DNA of 64,000 nucleotides from Pelomonas paludis (GTDB lineage: Bacteria; Pseudomonadota; Gammaproteobacteria; Burkholderiales; Burkholderiaceae_C), in NCBI RefSeq assembly GCF_039872745.1, contig NZ_JBDPZD010000008.1, forward strand, positions 42,280 to 106,279. The letters are read 5' to 3'. The translations under genes and the position numbers were made by a program. The notes under the pieces are model-generated. The model did no database searches and was not told where the DNA came from. It saw nothing but the letters and a program-made list of their open reading frames with translations. Shown in pieces: positions 51,602 to 59,060 of the stretch. Each line of letters opens with the position of its first letter. The stretch's first letter is position 1.

Positions 51602-52378
51602 CAGGGCGGCAGCCGGGGTCCGCCGGGCGGTCAGGTCCTCGACGTTGGCGGGGATCGTGTAGTTGGTCATCTCGTTGAAGAACGAGGACCCGAGGTAGAT
51701 CTTGTCGTGGCCTTCGCCAGCGTTCTCAGTGACCGTGGGCACGGCGTCGTCCACCAGCACCGAGCTGGAGACACGCCGGAAGTAGTAGGTGTCGTCGCCA
51801 GTGCCACCGGACATCTTGGTCGCCCCCAGCCAAGCGCCGGGGCCATAGGTGTCCAGGATGTCATTGCCCGCGCCGCCGATCAGCGTGTTGTTGCCGCCGC
51901 CAGCAAACAGCTGGTCGTTGCCATCGCCACCGTCCAGGGTGTCGTCGCCGTAGCCACCGTCGAGCTTGTCATCGCCGATGCCGCCATACAGCTTGTCGGC
52001 ACCGTCGCCGCCACTGAGCGTGTCGTTGCCGGCCTCACCCCAGATGACGTCGTCGCCGGTGTAGCCCTCGATCGTGTCGTTGCCATCGGCGGCGGAAACC
52101 CAGTCGTCGCCAGACCCGGTATTCACGGTGTCGTTGCCGGCTCCGGCGTAAATCTTGTCGTTGCCCGCATGCCCGTAGATCGCGTCATCCCCGGCTTCAC
52201 CGTAGAGGGTGTCGTTGCCGTCTTCGCCGCGGATCAGGTCATTGCCGTTCCCGCCGTAGATCCAATCGTCGCCGTCGCCGCCGGAGAGCTCGTCGTCTCC
52301 GTCGTAGCCGTAGATGGTGTCGCTGCCACCGGTGCCTTTGATGATGTCCTTGATGTTCTTGCCGTAGAAGCTGCTCAT
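51599..52378 (-). CDS. RTX calcium-binding repeat protein, N-terminal part of a split gene
   Basis: A 259-residue product beginning MSSFYGKNIKDIIKGTGGSD with AGGAA before the ATG. About 18 calcium-binding nonapeptides follow (LSGGDGDDWIYGGNGNDLIRG, LDGGYGDDTLDGGDGNDQLF), then an interrupting non-repeat segment (MSGGTGDDTYYFRRVSSSVLVDDAVP) as in many RTX proteins. It ends at the amber codon and therefore lacks the C-terminal secretion signal. With 50423-51580 it would form one 650-residue protein. Function beyond calcium binding (adhesin, surface layer or enzyme carrier) cannot be told; no catalytic domain is present. Confidence 0.75.
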   Translation of the reverse strand: MSSFYGKNIKDIIKGTGGSDTIYGYDGDDELSGGDGDDWIYGGNGNDLIRGEDGNDTLYGEAGDDAIYGHAGNDKIYAGAGNDTVNTGSGDDWVSAADGNDTIEGYTGDDVIWGEAGNDTLSGGDGADKLYGGIGDDKLDGGYGDDTLDGGDGNDQLFAGGGNNTLIGGAGNDILDTYGPGAWLGATKMSGGTGDDTYYFRRVSSSVLVDDAVPTVTENAGEGHDKIYLGSSFFNEMTNYTIPANVEDLTARRTPAAAL

Positions 52379-52627
52379 GATCGATTCCTGGTTGGTGCTG
52401 CCGGGCGTTTGCATCGAGACCATCTCGGGCAGTGCTTCCGGAGTGACGCCAGTGTTGGCAGCGCATGTCTCAGTCCCGCTTCATCCGAAGTTGCATTTGT
52501 TTCAGGCGCTACGAATCCGTCTCAACGTTGAGCAGCCTCGCGGCTTTGGGCCTGGCAAGGCACGCACCGCAACTGAAACCCACCCTCGCCCAGCGCAGAA
52601 AGCTACAAAGCCCCCAACGCTGGCACC
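52379..52627. other. Divergent intergenic region with a perfect palindrome
   Basis: The 249 bp between the RTX gene and the EamA gene hold the promoters for both. CTCAACGTTGAG at 52521-52532 is a perfect 12-bp palindrome and a possible regulator site. The stretch 52480-52530 is less GC-rich than the genes. No clear -35/-10 pair was found; TTGAGA on the minus strand overlaps the palindrome. Confidence 0.4.
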
Positions 52628-53551
52628 ATGCCTCGCATGGCCACTGCCCACACCACTGCTGAGAACACGCCCGCCCTGACCTGGACCGGCTTCACGCTCG
52701 CGCTGCTGGGTGCCATCGCGTTCTCGGGCAAGGCCATCATCATCAAACTGGCCTACCGGCATGGGGTGGACGCGGTGGCGCTGCTGATGTGGCGCATGCT
52801 TCTGGCGCTGCCGATGTTTTTGCTGCTGTCGTGGTGGGCGGGGCGTGGCCAGCCCAAACTCACGGCGCGGGACTGGCGGGACATCGGGCTGCTGGGCTTC
52901 ACGGGCTACTACCTGGCGAGTTACCTCGACTTCGCGGGCCTGCAGACCATCTCGGCCAGCCTGGAGCGGCTGATCCTCTACCTCAACCCAACCATGGTGC
53001 TGCTCATCGCGGTGCTGCGCATGGGGCAGCGCATCAGTGGCCGCCAGGTGGTGGCGCTGCTGCTGAGCTACGCGGGCATGCTGGCGGTGTTCGGGCACGA
53101 GCTGCACTTTGAAGGCCAGGGCACGGTGCTGGGCAGCGTGCTGGTGTTTGGCAGTGCCATCAGCTACGCCGTCTACCTGACGCTCTCGGGCAGCGTGGTG
53201 CAGCGCCTGGGTGCGCTGCGGCTCACGGGGCTGGCGACAACGGTGGCGTGCGTGCTGTGCATAGCGCAGTTCTTTGTGCTGCGGCCTGCAGCAGAGGCCC
53301 TGGTGCCGATGCCGGTGGTGTGGCTCTCGCTGCTCAACGCCACGGCCTGCACCTTTGCGCCGGTGCTGATGGTGATGCTGGCCATCGCGCGCATCGGCGC
53401 CCCGATGACCAGCCAGATCGGCATGGTGGGCCCGATGAGCACGCTGCTCATGGGCATCTTCATCCTGGGCGAGCCCTGGAATGCCTGGATCGGCGTGGGG
53501 ACGCTGCTGGTGCTGGCGGGTGTGGCCTGGCTGGCCCAACTTAGACGCTGA
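52628..53551 (+). CDS. EamA-family (DMT) transporter
   Basis: A 307-residue protein with ten hydrophobic segments in two EamA repeats: GFTLALLGAIAFSGKAIIIKLAY near the N terminus, LISA-type helix SASLERLILYLNPTMVLLIAVL and a C-terminal TSQIGMVGPMSTLLMGIFILGEPW. Substrate unknown; it is not closely similar to the EamA protein at 44103-44999. A second ATG nine bases downstream is possible. Its stop abuts the stop of the convergent Sel1-repeat gene. Confidence 0.88.
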   Translation: MPRMATAHTTAENTPALTWTGFTLALLGAIAFSGKAIIIKLAYRHGVDAVALLMWRMLLALPMFLLLSWWAGRGQPKLTARDWRDIGLLGFTGYYLASYLDFAGLQTISASLERLILYLNPTMVLLIAVLRMGQRISGRQVVALLLSYAGMLAVFGHELHFEGQGTVLGSVLVFGSAISYAVYLTLSGSVVQRLGALRLTGLATTVACVLCIAQFFVLRPAAEALVPMPVVWLSLLNATACTFAPVLMVMLAIARIGAPMTSQIGMVGPMSTLLMGIFILGEPWNAWIGVGTLLVLAGVAWLAQLRR

Positions 53552-54175
53552 TCAACGAGCCTCTTTCCAGGGCTTGCCCGACATCACACCGGCCGCCACG
53601 CGCTCAGCCCACAGCGCCGCCTGTTGCGGCTGCGGCGCAAAGCCCTCGGCACCTTGGGTGTAGAGCAATCGCAGTGCGCGCTGCGAGTCCAGGTGGCCCT
53701 GGGCGGCTGAGAGCAACCACCATTGCTCGGCCCGCCGCGCGTCCTTCGGAACACCCATGCCGTCCAGGTACATCCGCCCCAACGCGAACTGGCCCATGAA
53801 GTGCCCCTGCTGCGCGCAGCGCCCAAACCATTGCGCAGCCTGTGCCGGGTCACGCGCGGTGGCCTGCCCGATGAGGTGCATGTAGCCGAGGTTGCACTGC
53901 GCCACGGCCAGGCCTTGTGCAGCAGCGAGGCGGTAGTAGGGCAAGGCTTTGTCGGGCTGCTCAGCGCCATAGGTGGCACCCACCTGGTTCTGCGCGTGCT
54001 TGTCGCCCGCATCGGCCTGAGCCTTGAGGGCGTTGAAGCTCAGGCCCTTGTCGACCTTGCTGTCGTAGAGGCCGGGCATGGGGCGCACGTCTGAGGGCGA
54101 CAGCAGCAGAGGGCTGGACTGGCAGGCCACCAGCAGGGCAAGGGCAGGCGCCAGGCGCCACAGGCGAGAAGACAT
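53552..54175 (-). CDS. Sel1-repeat lipoprotein
   Basis: A 207-residue outer-membrane or periplasmic lipoprotein: lipobox LVAC (Cys18) and about four Sel1-like repeats (HAQNQVGATYG, VAQCNLGYMHLIGQATARDPAQAAQWF, GQFALGRMYLDGMGVPKDARRAEQWW, DSQRALRLLYTQG). Such repeats mediate protein contacts. ATG 54175 starts directly at the signal peptide. It follows the DUF2277 gene by about 30 nt on the same strand. Confidence 0.82.
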   Translation of the reverse strand: MSSRLWRLAPALALLVACQSSPLLLSPSDVRPMPGLYDSKVDKGLSFNALKAQADAGDKHAQNQVGATYGAEQPDKALPYYRLAAAQGLAVAQCNLGYMHLIGQATARDPAQAAQWFGRCAQQGHFMGQFALGRMYLDGMGVPKDARRAEQWWLLSAAQGHLDSQRALRLLYTQGAEGFAPQPQQAALWAERVAAGVMSGKPWKEAR

Positions 54176-54207
54176 CAGGGCTTTCAAAGCAAACAACGAA
54201 GCCGCGA

Positions 54208-54483
54208 CTATCGCTCCACCGGGAAGCGCAGGGCCGAGCGGGCCTTGGCCTTGGCAGCCTCCACCTCTCGGTCGCGCGGCGGGGCTTGCGTCACCAGCTC
54301 GGCCATCAGGCGGCGCGTCACGGCGGCAATCTCTTCGACCGCCGCATTGAAGGCCGCCTCATTGGCCTTGGACGGCACGGCAAAACCGCTGAGCTTGCGC
54401 ACGAATTGCAGCGAAGCATCGCGGACCTCCAGCTCGGTGGCGGGCGGCGCGAAGTTGAAGAGGGTCTTGATGTTGCGGCACAT
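54208..54483 (-). CDS. DUF2277 family protein
   Basis: A 91-residue cytosolic protein starting MCRNIKTLFNFAPPATELEV, the exact hallmark of DUF2277, with LQFVRKLSGFAVPSKANEAAF following. Function unknown; homologues are widespread in Actinobacteria and Proteobacteria. The start at the MCRNIK methionine is chosen by family alignment. It is divergent from the metallo-beta-lactamase gene with 43 nt between starts. Confidence 0.88.
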   Translation of the reverse strand: MCRNIKTLFNFAPPATELEVRDASLQFVRKLSGFAVPSKANEAAFNAAVEEIAAVTRRLMAELVTQAPPRDREVEAAKAKARSALRFPVER

Positions 54484-54526
54484 GGGCATGGCGGAGTCGG
54501 GGCCGGGCGCCCAGAATACGGCCACC

Positions 54527-55414
54527 ATGCCAAACCGCCTCCGCTCGCTTCTCGCCCTCGTGCTCTCCGCCGGCTGCCTCAGCGCCCAGGCCGCCGAGCC
54601 CCTGCCTCAGCTGCAAGGCTGGCAGGTGCCACCCGCCTGGCTCACGCCCATCACGCCGGTGCAGATCAGCGACCACGTCTGGCAGTTGGGCGTAGCGGGC
54701 ATCACCACCCTGCTCTTCAAGACCGAGGCCGGGGCGGTGCTGATCGACGGCGGCATGCCGCAGGCGGCGCCCTTGATCCTTGACCACCTCAAGCAGCTTG
54801 GCGTGGCGCCGAGCGAGGTCAAGCTGCTGCTGCACAGCCACGCGCATGCCGACCACGTGGGCAGTACCGCCGCGCTGCAGCGTGCCACCGGCGCCGTGGT
54901 GGTGAGCAATGCCGAGTCCGCCGTGCTGATGGCCCGCGGCGGCTACAACGACCTCCACTACGGCGACAGCATCGTCTTCCCGCCCGTCACCGCCACGCGC
55001 CTGCTGCAGGACCGTGAGGTGGTGCAGCTGGGGTCTTTGCGCCTGCAGGTGTGGTTCACGCCCGGCCACACGCCCGGCAGCATGAGCTGGACCTGGACCG
55101 ACACCCGCGCCGGCAAGACGACCCGCATGGCCCTGGTGGACAGCCTCACCCTGCCGGGCTACCGCCTGCTGCAAAGCGCCATCTACCCGCGCATCGTCGA
55201 AGAGTTCCAGCGCGGCCTCGCCGCCATCCGCGAGATGCCCTGCGACCTGCTGCTCACGCCCCACCCCGACATCAGCGGCTGGCAGTTCGACAAGCCCGCC
55301 AGCCCGCACCCCGAGCCACTGAGCTGCGCCGCCTATGCCGACCGCGCCGAGGCCAATATGCGCAAACAGTTGGAGGCGCAGCGGGCCGCCGCCGCAGCTG
55401 AACGCCGCCCGTGA
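54527..55414 (+). CDS. Subclass B3 metallo-beta-lactamase
   Basis: A 295-residue exported enzyme (signal peptide to about AQA, residue 22). The zinc ligands of subclass B3 are all present: HAHADH (His105, His107, Asp109, His110), His181 (TPGHTPGSMSWTW) and His246 (TPHPD), and the B3 serine is Ser206 (VDSLTLPGY). Length equals THIN-B/L1-type enzymes of environmental bacteria, which hydrolyse most beta-lactams. It lacks any mobile-element context and looks like an intrinsic gene. GTG of the GFA gene overlaps its stop. Confidence 0.85.
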   Translation: MPNRLRSLLALVLSAGCLSAQAAEPLPQLQGWQVPPAWLTPITPVQISDHVWQLGVAGITTLLFKTEAGAVLIDGGMPQAAPLILDHLKQLGVAPSEVKLLLHSHAHADHVGSTAALQRATGAVVVSNAESAVLMARGGYNDLHYGDSIVFPPVTATRLLQDREVVQLGSLRLQVWFTPGHTPGSMSWTWTDTRAGKTTRMALVDSLTLPGYRLLQSAIYPRIVEEFQRGLAAIREMPCDLLLTPHPDISGWQFDKPASPHPEPLSCAAYADRAEANMRKQLEAQRAAAAAERRP

Positions 55415-55812
55415 TCAAGCAGATCGGCCCCACCGCCATCCAGGAATGGCACCGCGCCAGCTGCCACTGCGGCGCCGTCGTGCTGCGCCTGCACCTGCCC
55501 GATGGCATCGTCGACCCGCGCCGCTGCGACTGCTCGATCTGCCGCCGCAAAGGCGCCATCGTGGCCTCGGTTCCGCTCGATGGCATCGAGGTCGTGCAGG
55601 GCCAGGAGCAACTGCGGGTCTACGAGTTCAACACCCGCACCGCCAAGCACTACTTCTGCGGCGTCTGCGGCATCTACACCCACCACCAGCGCCGCTCCAA
55701 CCCGACGCAATACGGTTTCAATCTGGGCTGCCTCGACGGCGTCAACCCCTTCGACCTGGAGAGCGCCGTGCCGACCCGGGACGGGGTCAACCACCCGGCA
55801 GACCGGTCCTGA
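55411..55812 (+). CDS. GFA-family (glutathione-dependent formaldehyde-activating-like) protein
   Basis: A 133-residue zinc protein: HRASCHCGAVVLRL, RRCDCSICRRKGAIV and KHYFCGVCGIYTHHQ carry the seven conserved cysteines of the GFA/CENP-V fold. Members include Gfa, which joins glutathione and formaldehyde, but most have unknown substrates. GTG start overlaps the lactamase stop by 4 nt. It ends 3 nt before the convergent LysE gene. Confidence 0.85.
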   Translation: MIKQIGPTAIQEWHRASCHCGAVVLRLHLPDGIVDPRRCDCSICRRKGAIVASVPLDGIEVVQGQEQLRVYEFNTRTAKHYFCGVCGIYTHHQRRSNPTQYGFNLGCLDGVNPFDLESAVPTRDGVNHPADRS

Positions 55813-55815
55813 CGC

Positions 55816-56451
55816 TCAGGCCGCGCGCCCGCGCAACTCCACCACTGCCGCAACCAGCAGCTTGACGCCATAGATGCCCACCAGGGCGCCCGAGATGCGG
55901 GTGAGCCGCGCGTGGTGGCGCAGGTAGGCGGCCTGCACGCGCGGCCGCGAGAGCAGCACGGCCAGCGAGCCGTGCCACAGCACCGAGTTGGCATACACCA
56001 GGGCCACGGCCGCCAGCACCAGGCCGGGCGCCGGCTGCGCTGGCAAGGCCGTGGCAAACACGCTGCCGTAGAACAGCGCGATCTTGGGGTTGAGCGCGCT
56101 CGTCACAAAGCCCGCGCGGAACGCCGCCACGCGCCCCATCACCGGCGCCACCGACGCGGTGCCAGCTTGGCCGCCCGCACGCCACAGCTTCCAGGCCAGG
56201 TGCAGCAGATAAAGGCCCCCTGCCACCTGCGCCACCTGGCGCAGCAGCGGGTGGGCGCTGAACACCACGCCCACGCCGGCCACCGCAAGGCTCGCCCACA
56301 CCAGGGTGGCCGTCGTCATGCCCACCACGGCAGCCACCGCCGCAGCCCGGCTGCCGCTGGCCGCGAGCTGGCCGACGAGCACGAAGTTGAAGCCCGGGAT
56401 CACCAGCACCGCCCAGTGCAGCACGGCAATGGCGATGAGGGAACTCAGCAT
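55816..56451 (-). CDS. LysE-family exporter
   Basis: A 211-residue protein with six hydrophobic segments. The N terminus VLHWAVLVIPGFNFVLVGQLAASG and the conserved FRAGFVTSALNPKIALFYGSVFA identify the LysE/RhtB family of amino-acid or homoserine lactone exporters. Substrate unknown. The ThuA-domain gene lies 22 nt upstream on the same strand, so co-transcription is possible. Confidence 0.88.
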   Translation of the reverse strand: MLSSLIAIAVLHWAVLVIPGFNFVLVGQLAASGSRAAAVAAVVGMTTATLVWASLAVAGVGVVFSAHPLLRQVAQVAGGLYLLHLAWKLWRAGGQAGTASVAPVMGRVAAFRAGFVTSALNPKIALFYGSVFATALPAQPAPGLVLAAVALVYANSVLWHGSLAVLLSRPRVQAAYLRHHARLTRISGALVGIYGVKLLVAAVVELRGRAA

Positions 56452-56473
56452 GGTCGGGACCTTTCAGGCTTCG

Positions 56474-57247
56474 TCAGTCGGCGCTGAAGCCCTTGCCCGT
56501 GGCGGCCCAGTAGATGCCGCCAAACAGGTGGTGCAGGAAGCGCTCGTCCATGTAGGTGCCAGGCAGGTGCCCCAGCGCCGTGTAGAAGCTGCGCCCGCCC
56601 TCGAAGTGCTGGTACCAGCTGATGGGGTGCTGTGCGCCCATGCCCTGGCCCTTGACCCCACCCCAGTTGGTCGAGGCGTCGTAGGTGCGCTCATCCACGC
56701 ACAGCAGCACCTTGAGGTCGCCGCTCAGCGCCGGCCCGAACTCGTGCCACTCCTCGGTGAACAAGAAGCGCTTGGGAAAGCGGTCCATGCCCGGGAAGTT
56801 GCGCTCGTTCACCATCAGCGTGGCCGTCTGGTTGGCCGGATGCGCCTTGAACATGCGGCCCAGCAGCTTCATGTACCAAGGCCAGTTCTTCTCGGTGTCG
56901 TCCGCGCTGTGCACACCCACAAAGCCGCCGCCGGCCCGGATGTAGCGCTGGAAGGCCGCCTTCTGCTCGTCGTTCAGGATGTCGCCCGTCGTCGAGAGAA
57001 AGATCACTGCCTGGAACTTGGGCAACTCCTTGTCATTCATCACCCGCCCGGCGTCTTCCGTCCAGAACACACCGAAGTCATGCATCTGGCCCAGCTTGCG
57101 GATGGCCTCCACCCCGGCCGGGATGGACTCGTGATGCCAGCCGCCGGTCTTGCTGAAGACCAGGACCCTGAACTGTTCGGCCATTGCCGACGACGCGAAG
57201 CACCCTAGGCACAGGCAGAAAACGACATGTCGAAGTAGCGATGACAC
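56474..57247 (-). CDS. ThuA-domain exported protein
   Basis: A 257-residue protein of the ThuA glutamine-amidotransferase-like fold: VLVFSKTGGWHHESIPAGVEAI, GGGFVGVHSADDTEK, and HPISWYQHFEGGRSFYTALGH. ThuA proteins are linked to sugar (trehalose) use and glycoside degradation. GTG at 57247 is chosen since AGGAG lies 7 nt upstream and the signal peptide then reads MSSLLRHVVFCLCLGCFASSA; longer starts would bury it. Often found as a secreted domain attached to glycoside or PQQ-type enzymes; here it stands alone. Confidence 0.82.
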   Translation of the reverse strand: MSSLLRHVVFCLCLGCFASSAMAEQFRVLVFSKTGGWHHESIPAGVEAIRKLGQMHDFGVFWTEDAGRVMNDKELPKFQAVIFLSTTGDILNDEQKAAFQRYIRAGGGFVGVHSADDTEKNWPWYMKLLGRMFKAHPANQTATLMVNERNFPGMDRFPKRFLFTEEWHEFGPALSGDLKVLLCVDERTYDASTNWGGVKGQGMGAQHPISWYQHFEGGRSFYTALGHLPGTYMDERFLHHLFGGIYWAATGKGFSAD

Positions 57248-57435
57248 CGGCAAGCTCCTGGTCGGACCATTCAAAGCCAGGATGATCCCACCACGCAGGC
57301 AACCGCCTCGGAAAGCCAACTTTCTCGCATAGCTCGCCATTCGAGCGGCATTTGCCTGGCGAGGGATGCCCGCCGGGCCGGAGCGCATCGCAGAATGAGA
57401 CGCCGCGTCAGGTGTCGCGGCATGGGGAGAACACG

Positions 57436-58236
57436 ATGACGCTCAAGCGCCTTCTCGCTGGCATCGCTCAAGCCTTGGCGCTGCTCGGGCTGCCAGCGCT
57501 GCCTGCCGCAGCGCAGTGCAAGCGCGTCGTGCTGTCCGCCAACCCCGACTACCCGCCCTACCACTGGGCCGAGGGAGACCGCATCGTGGGTGCCAGCATC
57601 GCGCTCACCGGGCGCATGCTGGACGAACTGGGCGTGCCCTGGGAGGCGCGCTTCGTTGGGCCCTGGCCTCGGGTGCTCAAGCTGGCCGAGCAAGGGCAGA
57701 TCGACCTCATCGTCAGCCTCAAGCCCACCCCTGAACGTGAGGCCTTCCTCGCCTTCACGCAGAGCCCGGCCTTCCCCAACCCCATGGCTGTCTTCACGGT
57801 CAAGGCCCAGTCCTTCAAGTTCGAGAGCTTCTCCGATCTGATCGGCAGGCGCGGGGGGCGCACGGCCGGCGACCGCTTCGGCGAGGCCTTCGATCGCTTC
57901 GCCGAGCAGTCGCTCAAGCTGGAGGACGGGCTCAGCCTGGGCCACAACTTCCAGAAGCTGCTGGCAGACCGCGTGGACTATGTGGTGACCGGGCTCTACA
58001 CCGGCCGCGCCCAGTTGATCCGCGAAGGCCTGGCCGATCGCATCGCGCCCCTGCCCCGCTTGGTCAACGAGGGTTTCATCCACCACGGATTCGTTCGTCG
58101 CAGCCCCTGCGTGGCCCTGCTCGAAGCCGTGGACGCCCGCCTCGCTGCCGCCCGCAAGTCCGGCCTCGATCGCCGGCTGCTGGAGGAGGCGCTGCTGGAG
58201 TGGCAGCAGCGCCCGGGGCCGGCGCCACGGCCTTAG
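57436..58236 (+). CDS. Family 3 periplasmic solute-binding protein
   Basis: A 266-residue protein with signal peptide (MTLKRLLAGIAQALALLGLPALPAAA) and the bilobed binding fold of amino-acid-type binding proteins: NPDYPPYHWAEGDRIVGASI, GPWPRVLKLAEQGQIDLIVSLKPTPERE and a C-terminal catalytic-like HHGFVRRSP. GGGGAGA precedes ATG 57436. No transporter genes are adjacent, so it may be an orphan receptor or sensor domain. It is divergent from the ThuA gene. Confidence 0.82.
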   Translation: MTLKRLLAGIAQALALLGLPALPAAAQCKRVVLSANPDYPPYHWAEGDRIVGASIALTGRMLDELGVPWEARFVGPWPRVLKLAEQGQIDLIVSLKPTPEREAFLAFTQSPAFPNPMAVFTVKAQSFKFESFSDLIGRRGGRTAGDRFGEAFDRFAEQSLKLEDGLSLGHNFQKLLADRVDYVVTGLYTGRAQLIREGLADRIAPLPRLVNEGFIHHGFVRRSPCVALLEAVDARLAAARKSGLDRRLLEEALLEWQQRPGPAPRP

Positions 58237-58263
58237 GAAGCTAGGGCCTTTGTCGACACACCC

Positions 58264-59049
58264 TCAAAGGTCATCCACCGGCGCCTCATGCATCAGCCAA
58301 TTCAGCTCGCTGTCGCGCATGAACTGGTTGGGCCAGTCGGTTTCTTTCTCGACCTGCCCGGCGAAGGCAAACACCTCATCTGACAGCGCCTGCGCAGCCG
58401 CCATGGTCGGCTCGGCCATCAAGGCGTCCAGCATCGCCATGAAGCCCTCGGGCTGGCGCGGGGCGCGGCGGGTTTCTTCGAGCAGCCATTTGTGAAACGG
58501 GTAGAGGCGCTCGTTCTCGTTCAGCACCACGCGGCAGGCGAAGAGCACCAACTTCTGCACGGCCAGGGTGATGAGGTACGGGTTGGCCTTTTCCAGGCCC
58601 TGGCTCAGGTACCACTTCCAGGCCAGCAACTGGCACAGGAAGCGATGGCGCCGCGCGGCCTGATCCTGCACGGGGTAGCGCGTCACGGCAGCCAGCAGGC
58701 CGGCGAGGTCCGGGACGGTGCTGTGCAGGATGCGCGCGTCCTTGAAGGCGTAGCGCGCGGGGTCGCTGCCCTTGTCACGCACTTGCGCCAGCGTGGCGAG
58801 CGACACCACCTTGCAATCGATGTAGCCGCCCTCGTACTCGCACACGTCCCAGAGGCTGAAGGTCAGCTTGCGCTCGGTCACGCGCCGCTCGAACTCGCGC
58901 TCCGTGGCCACGAGGACGATGTCAACGTCGGAGGACGGCTTGGCATAGCCATGTGCCAGCGAGCCGGCCAGCAGGATGGCGAGGAACTCGTCCTTGGGCG
59001 CGTACTGCGCCAGGAACTGGGCGATGGCGCGTTCTTGTTCCTTGGTCAT
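58264..59049 (-). CDS. Nucleotidyltransferase-domain protein
   Basis: A 261-residue cytosolic protein with the minimal nucleotidyltransferase motif GSLAHGYAKPSSDVDIVLV (Gly-Ser, then Asp41 and Asp43) and a helical C-terminal domain (residues 130-250) resembling antibiotic adenylyltransferases or MNT toxin-antitoxin enzymes. It has no neighbouring HEPN gene. Substrate unknown. It lies 11 nt downstream-side of copA on the same strand, so it may be co-transcribed with copA. Confidence 0.72.
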   Translation of the reverse strand: MTKEQERAIAQFLAQYAPKDEFLAILLAGSLAHGYAKPSSDVDIVLVATEREFERRVTERKLTFSLWDVCEYEGGYIDCKVVSLATLAQVRDKGSDPARYAFKDARILHSTVPDLAGLLAAVTRYPVQDQAARRHRFLCQLLAWKWYLSQGLEKANPYLITLAVQKLVLFACRVVLNENERLYPFHKWLLEETRRAPRQPEGFMAMLDALMAEPTMAAAQALSDEVFAFAGQVEKETDWPNQFMRDSELNWLMHEAPVDDL

Positions 59050-59060
59050 GGATCAGCCTT

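Noticed and set aside
50423..52378. CRISPR-like repetition
   Set aside because: The repetition is in-frame coding for glycine- and aspartate-rich nonapeptides, with no constant repeat and spacer lengths.
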